DNA of 37,720 bases, taken from NCBI GenBank assembly GCA_033856535.1, contig JAWVEV010000074.1, forward strand, positions 1 to 37,720, given 5' to 3'. This DNA is from JAWVEV01 sp033856535 (GTDB lineage: Bacteria > Actinomycetota > Thermoleophilia > Miltoncostaeales > Miltoncostaeaceae). The notes below the pieces were generated by a model. The model was given only the letters and a program-made list of their open reading frames with translations, was not told the DNA's origin and searched no databases. Of this stretch, positions 23,134-30,174 are shown one piece after another. Position 1 is the first letter of the stretch; every line of letters starts with the position of its first letter. The position numbers and the translations under genes are program-made.

Positions 23134-23487
23134 GTGAAGCTCGTGATCGGCATCGTCCGACCCGAGATGGCCAACCAGGTGATGGAGGCGCTGTACCGCG
23201 CCGAGATCCGGGGCTTCTCGGTGAGTCGGGTGCAGGGCCACGGCGGTGAACTCGAGCGGGTCGAGACCTACCGGGGCACCACCGTGAAGATGGAGCTGTC
23301 GGAGAAGACCCGCTTCGAGATCGCCGTCTCGGAGCCGTTCGTCCAGGCGACGATCGACGCGCTCGTCGAGGGCGCGCGCACCGGCGACGTGGGCGACGGG
23401 AAGATCTTCGTGATCGACCTGGCGCAGTCCGTGCGGATCCGGACGGGCGAGCTGGCCGAGGGCGCCGTGACGCCGGTGACGAAATGA
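23134..23487 (+). CDS. glnK: P-II family nitrogen regulator (variant T-loop)
   Basis: A 117-residue P-II signal protein that binds ATP/ADP and 2-oxoglutarate and typically plugs its partner ammonium channel. It begins MKLVIGIVRPEMA. The B-loop TGDVGDGKIFV and the C-loop VRIRTGE, both ATP-binding, are intact, and Lys58 is present. In the T-loop the alignment to GlnB/GlnK is gap-free, but position 51, the Tyr that is uridylylated or adenylylated, is Val (YRGTTVKMEL). Gln39, which contacts 2-oxoglutarate, is Glu. Covalent modification at 51 is thus impossible, so control would be by effector binding alone. Its stop overlaps the amt start (ATGA). Confidence 0.93.
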   Translation: MKLVIGIVRPEMANQVMEALYRAEIRGFSVSRVQGHGGELERVETYRGTTVKMELSEKTRFEIAVSEPFVQATIDALVEGARTGDVGDGKIFVIDLAQSVRIRTGELAEGAVTPVTK

Positions 23488-24755
23488 TCGACACCGGGGA
23501 TACCGCCTGGATGCTGGTGGCCACGGCGCTGGTGCTGCTGATGACGCCGGCGCTCGGCCTCTTCTACGCCGGCCTGGTCCGGTCCAAGAACGCCCTCAAC
23601 ACCTTCATGATGTCGATCGCCGCGATCGCGGTGGCGACCGTCACCTGGTCCGTCGTGGGCTACTCCCTCGCGTTCGACGGCACGGGCGACCTCATCGGCG
23701 GGCTCGACCACATGTTCCTGAACGGCGTGGACTTCACGCCGCGCGACGGGACGACGATCCCGCACCTGGTCTTCTTCGCCTTCCAGGCGACCTTCTGCAT
23801 CATCACCACCGCGCTGGTCTCCGGCGCGGTCGTCGAGCGGATGCGCTTCGGCGCCTTCCTGGTCTTCGCCGCCGTGTGGTCGGTGGCCGTCTACGCCGTG
23901 ATGGCCCACTGGGCCTTCGGCGGCGGCTGGATGGCCCAGAACGGCGTGCTCGACTTCGCCGGCGGCGTCCCGGTCGAGATGGGCTCCGGCTTCTCGGCCC
24001 TCGCGGCGGCGCTGGTGGTGGGCGCGCGCAAGGACTACGGGCGGCAGGCCCTGCTGCCCCACAACGCGGTCTACGTGCTGGTCGGCGCCGGCCTGCTGTG
24101 GTTCGGGTGGTTCGGGTTCAACGGCGGCAGCGGCTTCTCGACCGGCGCCAACAGCGTGCTCGCCTTCGTGAACACGCTGCTCACCCCGGCCGTCGCCCTG
24201 GTGACCTGGTTCTTCCTCGACCACATCCGGGGGCACAAGGTCACCGCGATCGGGGCCGCCACCGCGATCATCGTCGGCTGCGTGGGCATCACGCCGGCCG
24301 GCGGCTTCGTGAGCCCGGTGTGGGCGCTGGTGCTCGGCGTGGTCGCCGCGGTGCCCTCGTACATGGTCATCGCCTGGCGCACGCGCACCCGCGTCGACGA
24401 GACCCTGGACGTGCTCGCCGCCCACGGCGTCGCCGGCTTCGTCGGGATCCTCTTCATCGGGCTCTTCGCCCAGCAGTCCTGGAACGGGATCTCGGACGGC
24501 TTCTTCTACGGGAACGTCGACCAGCTGGTGGACCAGATCACGGCCGCCGCGGCCGCGCCGGCCTACGCCTTCGTGGCCACCTTCATCATCCTCAAGGTGA
24601 TCGGGGCGATCATGCCGCTGCGCGCGACCCCGCTCGAGGAGGCCGTCGGGCTGGACGTGGTCTCCCACGGCGAGGAGGCCTACGTCACCGGCGAGGGCGC
24701 GATCCTCGTCACCCCCGAGGACGGCGTCATGCCGCCGGTGGCGGTCAAGCCGTAG
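23484..24755 (+). CDS. amt: Ammonium transporter (Amt/Mep/Rh), Glu at first twin-His site
   Basis: 423-residue inner-membrane ammonium channel or transporter with about 11 helices, starting with ATG overlapping the glnK stop. Family features are GLFYAGLVRSKN (helix 1), AHWAFGGGWM, DFAGG (residues 157-161, conserved Asp), GWFGFNGGS, and the helix 8 twin-His AAHGVAG with His314. The first twin-His position, normally in VVHINAG, is Glu165 (PVEMGSG; codon 23976-23978). Fungal Mep1/Mep3 carry the same substitution. The C-terminal cytoplasmic tail GLDVVSHGEEAY is the P-II docking/regulatory segment. Coupling with glnK indicates regulation by nitrogen status. A strong hairpin follows at 24772. Confidence 0.95.
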   Translation: MIDTGDTAWMLVATALVLLMTPALGLFYAGLVRSKNALNTFMMSIAAIAVATVTWSVVGYSLAFDGTGDLIGGLDHMFLNGVDFTPRDGTTIPHLVFFAFQATFCIITTALVSGAVVERMRFGAFLVFAAVWSVAVYAVMAHWAFGGGWMAQNGVLDFAGGVPVEMGSGFSALAAALVVGARKDYGRQALLPHNAVYVLVGAGLLWFGWFGFNGGSGFSTGANSVLAFVNTLLTPAVALVTWFFLDHIRGHKVTAIGAATAIIVGCVGITPAGGFVSPVWALVLGVVAAVPSYMVIAWRTRTRVDETLDVLAAHGVAGFVGILFIGLFAQQSWNGISDGFFYGNVDQLVDQITAAAAAPAYAFVATFIILKVIGAIMPLRATPLEEAVGLDVVSHGEEAYVTGEGAILVTPEDGVMPPVAVKP

Positions 24756-24771
24756 TCCCCCGGGCCGCGTC

Positions 24772-24794
24772 GGGGTCCCGCGCCGCGGGACCCC
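24772..24794. terminator. Hairpin terminator after amt
   Basis: GGGGTCCCG (24772-24780) and CGGGACCCC (24786-24794) form a perfect 9-bp stem with loop CGCCG. It lies between the amt stop and the stop of the convergent small gene at 24801. No U tract. Confidence 0.7.
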
Positions 24795-24800
24795 GGCCGG

Positions 24801-25097
24801 TCAGGCCCGGCCGATGGCCGAGGGCGGCCCCAGCGCCAGCAGCGCGTCCTCCTCGAGGGCCGCGACGGCGCGCTCGGCGATCCGTCCGCCGATGCTCATC
24901 TCGGTCGCGACCTCGGCGCGCGTGCGCGGGCGGGGCGGCGTGCGGTCCAGGCCGAGCCGGAGCCGCAGGCACATCCCGAGGTCGGGCTCCAGCCGGGTGA
25001 ACTGCGGCGTGCGCCCGAGCTCGGCGACGTCGCCCGCGCCGGTGCGCCGCAGCGCCTCGGCGGTCAGCTCGCGCAGGTCGTCGGCGTCGCTCGCCAT
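24801..25097 (-). CDS. Short protein resembling sigma-70 region 4 (tentative)
   Basis: 98 residues from ATG at 25097. The middle and C-terminal part, CLRLRLGLDRTPPRPRTR followed by AEVATEMSIGGRIAERAV, resembles region 4 of sigma-70 factors (R.R.GLD, then a helix-turn-helix), but the usual recognition-helix residues (ERVRQIE) are not kept. The N-terminal 40 residues are unrecognised. It may be a free-standing DNA-binding or sigma-interacting protein, or a chance resemblance. It starts three nt after the end of the PPOX remnant on the same strand. Coding status moderately supported by frame and composition. Confidence 0.5.
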   Translation of the reverse strand: MASDADDLRELTAEALRRTGAGDVAELGRTPQFTRLEPDLGMCLRLRLGLDRTPPRPRTRAEVATEMSIGGRIAERAVAALEEDALLALGPPSAIGRA

Positions 25098-25100
25098 CGC

Positions 25101-25172
25101 TCAGTCCGCCACGGCCAGCTTGCCGGTCGGCGCGCCCCCCGTGAGGAACGCGCGGGCCTCCTGATCGGTCAT
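25101..25172 (-). pseudogene. N-terminal remnant of a PPOX/F420-dependent oxidoreductase
   Basis: A 23-codon frame from ATG at 25172 reads MTDQEARAFLTGGAPTGKLA, closely like the conserved N-terminus of PPOX-class F420-dependent enzymes (MTDxExRAFLxxGTRTGKLA), then stops (TGA at 25101-25103). The domain's following strand (typically RxDGRPHVxPVWF) is not found in any nearby frame, so this looks like the truncated remains of such a gene rather than a complete one. Recognition is from memory of the family's consensus. Confidence 0.5.
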
Positions 25173-25190
25173 CCGCGGCACCAGGCGAGC

Positions 25191-26198
25191 CTACGGGACG
25201 AGGGGTCGAAGGGCCCCGCCGACCGCCCCTTCCGGGCTGGTACGATCGGCGGTCGCGGCACCGGGCGCCAGTAGCTCAGGCGGATAGAGCGTCGGTCTAC
25301 GAAACCGAAGGTCACAGGTTCGAGTCCTGTCTGGCGCATCACCGAAAGCCCCGTTCCTGCGGGGCTTTCGTCGTTTCGGCGCCCGGGGGGTGTCCGATGA
25401 GCGGCTCCTGATCGCCGCTCGTGCGGCCGGCGGGTACGGGCGGGAGACCCAGGTGACCAGCACGACCGAGATGATCATCAGCAGGAACCAGGCCACGAGC
25501 TTGGATGCCGGGACGAGTTGCCATCCCTCGAGCTGGCTCGGGTAGAGCCAGGCGTTGGACCAGGTCGCGACGTTCTCGGCGATCCAGATGAAGAGGGCGA
25601 CCAGCAGGAAGCCCACCACGATCGGCATGCGGAACGTCCGCCGGTGCACCCGGAAGTACATCGTGCACGGGCCGAAGATCGCGGCGACGCCGGCGAGCAG
25701 GACCCAGCGCGCGTCCGGCAGGGCGTGGTGCGCGAAGAAGTTGGCGTAGATCGCGCCGGCGAGGATCGCCGTCACCCAGCGCCGCGGGTACCCGGTGAAG
25801 CGCAGGTCGAAGATCCGGTGGACGCGGACCATGTAGGAGCCCACGGCGGCGTACATGAAGCCGCTGAAGAGGGGCACGTCCGCGATGCGCAGCAGCCCGT
25901 CGTCCTCGTATGACCACGAGCCGGCGCGGGTCTTGAAGAGCTCCATCGCCGTCCCGACCAGGTGGAACAGCAGGATCACCCGGATCTCGCGGAGCGTCTC
26001 GAGCCGGGCGGCGAGCATGCCGGCCTGGATGGCCACGGCGGCGATCGTGAGGGCGTCGTTCCGGGCCAGGGCGGCGTCGTCGGGGTACCAGAGCCGGGCC
26101 GCGATCAGGGCCGCCAGCAGCAGCCCCCCGAACAGGCACGCCCAGGCCTGCTTGAGCGCGAAGACGCCGAGCTCGGCCAGCCGCGATGGTCGATTCAT
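25191..26198 (-). CDS. DUF817-family membrane protein
   Basis: 335 residues from ATG at 26198. About eight hydrophobic segments fall in residues 15-260. The family-like core LLFHLVGTAMELFKTRAGSWSYEDDGLLRIADVPLFSGFMYAAVGSYMVRVHRIFDLRFTGYP matches the DUF817 pattern as I remember it (abbreviated to positions about 77-140). The natural domain ends near residue 262 (VTWVSRPYPP). The last 70 residues are basic and disordered, then read antisense through tRNA-Arg and its terminator (about DAPDRTRTCDL onwards), because no stop occurs earlier. Function of DUF817 is unknown; membrane location is certain. An inverted repeat CTCTG-N5-CAGAG (26237-26251) lies in its promoter region. Confidence 0.8.
   Translation of the reverse strand: MNRPSRLAELGVFALKQAWACLFGGLLLAALIAARLWYPDDAALARNDALTIAAVAIQAGMLAARLETLREIRVILLFHLVGTAMELFKTRAGSWSYEDDGLLRIADVPLFSGFMYAAVGSYMVRVHRIFDLRFTGYPRRWVTAILAGAIYANFFAHHALPDARWVLLAGVAAIFGPCTMYFRVHRRTFRMPIVVGFLLVALFIWIAENVATWSNAWLYPSQLEGWQLVPASKLVAWFLLMIISVVLVTWVSRPYPPAARAAIRSRSSDTPRAPKRRKPRRNGAFGDAPDRTRTCDLRFRRPTLYPPELLAPGAATADRTSPEGAVGGALRPLVP
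25265..25338 (+). tRNA. tRNA-Arg (anticodon ACG)
   Basis: A 74-nt cloverleaf with acceptor GCGCCAG/CTGGCGC and discriminator A. The anticodon stem TCGGT/ACCGA holds CTACGAA with anticodon ACG (A34 modified to inosine in bacteria). The T arm is ACAGGTTCGAGTCCTGT. It lies antisense inside the 3' end of the DUF817 frame. TACGAT at 25241-25246 is a possible -10 element. Confidence 0.97.
25343..25370 (+). terminator. Intrinsic terminator of tRNA-Arg
   Basis: CGAAAGCCCCG (25343-25353) pairs with CGGGGCTTTCG (25360-25370), an 11-bp stem with loop TTCCTG, followed by TCGTTTC. It begins 5 nt after the tRNA. Confidence 0.85.
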
Positions 26199-26279
26199 GC
26201 GGCCGAGGATACCGCGGTTGCCACTACTGCAAAGAACTCTGCGGTACAGAGCAATCGTCGTCGCACACGCGGTCGGGAT

Positions 26280-27431
26280 CTAGCGCGTGGAGGGGCCGCA
26301 CGACCCGTCGTCCGCCGTCACGCGGTCGAGCTCGGCCAGGGCGCGGGCACGCAGGGCGCCGCTGAGCGGGGCGTAGTAGGCGTCCACCAGCTCCTGCTGG
26401 CCCTTCGAGGAGAGCGCGTACCGGGCGGTCCCGACCACCTGGTCGCAGGTCCGGGCGCCGCGGTACTCGGTGTGCAGGACCATGTAGGTCGTCAGCACGA
26501 CCGGATACGCGCCGCGGATCGGCGAGTCGAGCACGTGCGCGCCGAACGACGTCAGCGGCTGGTCATCGGGCAGCTCGACCGACCCCGCCAGGGCCGTCGT
26601 GGCCGGCGTCGGGGAGACCCACTCCATCGCGCCGTCGCGCTCCACGCCGATCTGCGCCAGCCGGGTCACCCGCTCGGGCGGGGCGCCCCGGCCGAAGATC
26701 GTGACGCCGTCAGGCAGGTCGATGTAGCCGATGGCGTCGTCGCGGTCGCGAACGCAGGCGCCCATGCCCTCGTTGCCCTCGAAGCGCACGATCCGCGCCC
26801 CGGGCCATGCCGGCAGGCGCGAGGGCGCGACCGCCCCGGCGAACGCCGGGTCCTCCTGGGCCAGGAAGGTCGTGAGGGTGGCGGTGGTGCCCGAGCTGTC
26901 CTTGCGGACGCAGCGCGTGATCGGCCGGTCCGGGAGCGCGACGCCGGGGTTGTCCGCGGCGATCGCCGGGTCGCTCCAGCGCCCGATCGCGCCCGAGAAG
27001 ATCCCGGCCAGCGCCCGGCCGGTGAAGCGGAGCCGCGTGGGGTCGCCCTCGGGCAGCACGCTGGTGACGACCGCGACCGCGCCCATCAGCACCGGGATCT
27101 GGACGGCGACGGTGCCGTCGGGCGCGACGCTGCCGCCCGTGCGGAAGAAGGCCTCCTTCTCCTCGTCGGTCAGCGGGACGTCGCTCATGCCGAGCTCGGT
27201 CGTCTGGCCGACGGCGTCGGCGACGCCCTGGCCGGAGCCGACCGCCCGGTAGGTGCAGAGGTCCGAGCCGTCGCACCAGGCCCTCATCGCCTGGCGCGCG
27301 AACGTGGAGCCCGAGCCCTCGGCGGCCTTCTCGTCGCCGGCCTCGGGCCCGCCGCAGGCGGCGAGCGGGAGGATCGCGAGCGCGGCCAGGAGGGCCCCGG
27401 TCATCGCCCGCCGCATCCGTGCCGTCGCCAC
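26280..27431 (-). CDS. Phosphate ABC transporter substrate-binding protein (PstS-like)
   Basis: 383 residues from GTG at 27431 (ATG at 27416 is the alternative). The signal peptide ends in lipobox LAAC (Cys26), so it is a membrane-anchored extracytoplasmic lipoprotein. PstS features are GSGSTFARQAM near the N-terminus, VGSGQGVADAVG, PLTDEEK, the phosphate-loop stretch RKDSSGTTATLTTFL, and AIGYIDL. Six further cysteines in the mature region (WCDGSDLC, RCVRKD, GACVRD, TCDQV, SCGPS) may form disulfides. No pstCAB or phoU follows, so it is an orphan binding protein in this window; it may work with a transporter elsewhere or as a phosphate sensor. Confidence 0.88.
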   Translation of the reverse strand: MATARMRRAMTGALLAALAILPLAACGGPEAGDEKAAEGSGSTFARQAMRAWCDGSDLCTYRAVGSGQGVADAVGQTTELGMSDVPLTDEEKEAFFRTGGSVAPDGTVAVQIPVLMGAVAVVTSVLPEGDPTRLRFTGRALAGIFSGAIGRWSDPAIAADNPGVALPDRPITRCVRKDSSGTTATLTTFLAQEDPAFAGAVAPSRLPAWPGARIVRFEGNEGMGACVRDRDDAIGYIDLPDGVTIFGRGAPPERVTRLAQIGVERDGAMEWVSPTPATTALAGSVELPDDQPLTSFGAHVLDSPIRGAYPVVLTTYMVLHTEYRGARTCDQVVGTARYALSSKGQQELVDAYYAPLSGALRARALAELDRVTADDGSCGPSTR

Positions 27432-27509
27432 GGGGGCGAACCCTAGGGAGGCGCCTCCACGGGGACGCCGTTCTTGAGCTACCGCAGGATTCGCTCCCCC
27501 GGGGCGGCG

Positions 27510-27791
27510 TCAGCTCCGGTCGAGGTGCACGGCGAGCGACCACACCAGGACGCCGACGGCCAGGCCGACCAGCGCGCACGCCGAGATGCGGAGCGCGGTG
27601 GGCAGCAGGGCGTCGCGGATCGTCCCCTGGAGGCAGGCCGTCGCCGGCGCGCAGGCCACGCGGTTCCAGGGCTCCCGCGCCCAGCCCCAGCCCAGGACCA
27701 TTCCCGCCACGGCGAAGACGCTGAGGATGCGGCTTCGAGCGCGGCTCGACCCGGGACCCTGCGGGCGGACGGACCTCATCGAGTACGTCAT
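27510..27791 (-). CDS. Small two-helix membrane protein
   Basis: 93 residues from ATG at 27791, or 89 from ATG at 27779. A basic N-terminus is followed by two hydrophobic helices (ILSVFAVAGMVLGWGWA and ISACALVGLAVGVLVWSLAV) separated by about 35 residues with two cysteines (VACAPATACLQG). This suggests an inner-membrane protein with a short external disulfide loop. The frame is open to 28097 without recognisable sequence. It is divergent from nasA across 232 nt. No family recognised. Confidence 0.55.
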   Translation of the reverse strand: MTYSMRSVRPQGPGSSRARSRILSVFAVAGMVLGWGWAREPWNRVACAPATACLQGTIRDALLPTALRISACALVGLAVGVLVWSLAVHLDRS

Positions 27792-28023
27792 CGGCCGAGG
27801 ACGGGTCGATCCTGAGGGCCGGTCACCTGCCGGGGTGCGCGACAAGTGCCCAGGTCCTCGCCCCGGAGGTTCAGTGCATCGTCCCAACGCCCGGGCGGTG
27901 TCCGCCCCATAGCGTGCTGCCCGCCGCTCACCCGTTCCCGGGAGGGATGGCCAGACCGGGAGGGCGCGTGGGGCAGCCGGCCACATACGACGACGCGGCG
28001 GCGCGGAAGGACCGCCCCACCCC

Positions 28024-30174
28024 GTGGGGAGCCCGGCCGTCGGCGTGAGCTGGACGGCCTGGTCGCTGCCGGCGCCCGCCGGCGCGGCCGTGGCCACCCA
28101 CTGCCCCTATTGCGCGTTCCAGTGCGGAATGCGCCTCACGCCGATCGACGGCGGCGCCGAGGTGGCCGCGGACCAGGACTTCCCGGTGAACCGCGGCCTG
28201 ATGTGCATCAAGGGCATGTCCTCAGGCGAGCTGCTCGCGGAGACGACTCGGCTGCGGTACCCGATGGTGCGCGGAGGGGACGGGCGCATGCGGCGGGCGT
28301 CCTGGGGCGCCGCCCTGGACACCCTGGCCGAGCGGCTCGCGGCCATCCGCGACCGGCACGGCCCGGCGGCGCTCGGCGTCTTCGGCTCCGGCGCGCTCAC
28401 CAACGAGAAGGCCTACCTGCTCGGCAAGTTCGCGCGCGTCGCGCTGCGCACGCCGAATATCGACTACAACGGCCGCTACTGCATGTCGTCGGCGGCCGCC
28501 GGCCAGAACCGGGCCTTCGGCCTGGACCGCGGCCTCCCGTTCCCGGTGAGCGACATCGCCGACGCCGACGTCGTCCTGCTGTGGGGCTCGAACTGCGCGG
28601 ACACGATGCCGCCGATCATGCAGTGGTTCGAGCGGATGCGGGCGAACGGGGGCACCCTGATCGTGGCCGACCCGCGGCGCTCGGCCACCGCCCGCGCCGG
28701 CGACCTGCACCTGCAGCTCGCGCCCGGCAGCGACCTGGCGCTCGCCAACGGCCTCCTGCACGTCGCGGTCGTCGAGCGCCTCGTGGACGAGCGCTACCTG
28801 GCCGAGCGCACCGTCGGCTGGGAGGAGGCGCGCCGCTCGGTCCTGGCGTGTCCGCCGAGCCTGGTCGAGCGCATCACCGGGGTGCCGGAGCGGCAGATCC
28901 GCCAGACCGCGCGCCTGCTGGCGACGGCGCCGGCGGCGATGCTGCTCTCGGGGCGCGGGCCGGAGCAGCAGTCGAAGGGCTCGGACACGGTCCTGGCGTT
29001 CACCAACCTGATGCTCGCCCTCGGCAAGGTGGGGCTGCCGGCGAGCGGCTACGGGTGCCTGACCGGCCAGGGCAACGGCCAGGGCGGACGCGAGCACGGC
29101 CAGAAGGCCGACCAGCTGCCGGGCTACCGGATGATCGCCGACCCCGAGCACCGGGCGGCCGTCGCCCGCGTCTGGGACGTCGACCCCGACGACCTGCCCG
29201 GCCCCGGCCTGAGCGCCGACGAGCTGCTCTCGACCCTCGGGACCCCGGGCGGCGTGCGCGGGCTGCTCGTGATGGGCTCGAACGTGGCCGTCGCCAGCGC
29301 CGACAACCGCCGCGTGATCGACGGCCTCGGCCGCCTCGACTGCCTGGCGGTGCTCGACTCCTTCCCCAACGAGACCGCTCGGGCCGCGCACGTGGTGCTG
29401 CCGGTGCTCCAGTGGGCCGAGGAGGAGGGCACGATGACCAACCTCGAGGGGCGGGTGATCCGGCGCCGGCGCGCGGTGGATCCGCCGCCCGGCGCGCGCA
29501 GCGACCTGGAGGTGCTGGTCGCGCTGGCCGAGCGCCTCGGCGAGGGCGCGCGCTTCCCGAGCCCAGACCCGCGTGACGTGTTTGACGAGCTCCGCCGCGC
29601 CAGCGCCGGCGGCCGCGCCGACTACTCGGGCATCACCTACGAGCGGATCGACGCCGAGAGCGGCGTCTTCTGGCCGTGCGCCGAGGGCGAGGCCGGCGAG
29701 CCGCGTCTCTTCGCGGAGCGCTTCGCCCACCCCGACGGCCGGGCCCGGATGGTGGCGGTGGCGCACCGGCCGGCCGGCGAGGAGCCCGACGCCGAGTACC
29801 CGCTCTGGTTCACCACCGGCCGCTACCGCGAGCACTACAACTCGGGCGCCCAGACCCGCCGGGTGGGCCGGCTCACCGAGACCGCCCCCGAGCCGCGCGC
29901 CGAGATCCACCCCTTCCTGGCGAAGCGCCTGGGTCTGGGGCCGGACGATCGGATCGTCATCGAGAGCCGGCGCGGCGCGCTGACCCTGATCCCCGCCGTG
30001 AGCGCCGAGATCCGCCCCGACACGGTCTTCGCGCCGTTCCACTGGGGCGGCCGGCAGGCGGCCAACGCGCTCACCTCGGCGGCGCTCGACCCGGTGAGCC
30101 GCATGCCCGAGTTCAAGGTCTGCGCGGTGCGGGTGCGCCGCGTCGAGGCGAAGGCGAAGGTGGCAGCGGCATGA
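28024..30174 (+). CDS. nasA: Assimilatory nitrate reductase, molybdopterin catalytic subunit
   Basis: 716 residues; cytoplasmic Mo-bis-MGD enzyme reducing nitrate to nitrite for assimilation. The N-terminal [4Fe-4S] site is CPYCAFQC (C27, C30, C34) with NRGLMCIKG (C61). The Mo-ligand Cys153 is in NGRYCMSSAAAGQNRAF. GSNCADTMPP and the molydopterin motif SNVAVASADN follow. The C-terminal molydopterin dinucleotide domain contains WFTTGRYREHYNSGAQTRR and HWGGRQAANALTS. No Tat signal is present, consistent with a cytosolic enzyme. The start is GTG at 28024 with GGAAGGA about 10 nt upstream; GTG at 28045 is an alternative. The stop overlaps the next gene's start (ATGA), so the two form an operon. 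Confidence 0.92.
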   Translation: MGSPAVGVSWTAWSLPAPAGAAVATHCPYCAFQCGMRLTPIDGGAEVAADQDFPVNRGLMCIKGMSSGELLAETTRLRYPMVRGGDGRMRRASWGAALDTLAERLAAIRDRHGPAALGVFGSGALTNEKAYLLGKFARVALRTPNIDYNGRYCMSSAAAGQNRAFGLDRGLPFPVSDIADADVVLLWGSNCADTMPPIMQWFERMRANGGTLIVADPRRSATARAGDLHLQLAPGSDLALANGLLHVAVVERLVDERYLAERTVGWEEARRSVLACPPSLVERITGVPERQIRQTARLLATAPAAMLLSGRGPEQQSKGSDTVLAFTNLMLALGKVGLPASGYGCLTGQGNGQGGREHGQKADQLPGYRMIADPEHRAAVARVWDVDPDDLPGPGLSADELLSTLGTPGGVRGLLVMGSNVAVASADNRRVIDGLGRLDCLAVLDSFPNETARAAHVVLPVLQWAEEEGTMTNLEGRVIRRRRAVDPPPGARSDLEVLVALAERLGEGARFPSPDPRDVFDELRRASAGGRADYSGITYERIDAESGVFWPCAEGEAGEPRLFAERFAHPDGRARMVAVAHRPAGEEPDAEYPLWFTTGRYREHYNSGAQTRRVGRLTETAPEPRAEIHPFLAKRLGLGPDDRIVIESRRGALTLIPAVSAEIRPDTVFAPFHWGGRQAANALTSAALDPVSRMPEFKVCAVRVRRVEAKAKVAAA

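Noticed and set aside
25191..25340. Protein homology suggested by RTRTCDLRFRR in the DUF817 tail
   Set aside because: This is the antisense translation of tRNA-Arg, a known source of false similarity.
27792..28023. A molybdenum-cofactor or other riboswitch before nasA
   Set aside because: The region is GC-rich with repeats but I could not match a known riboswitch core.
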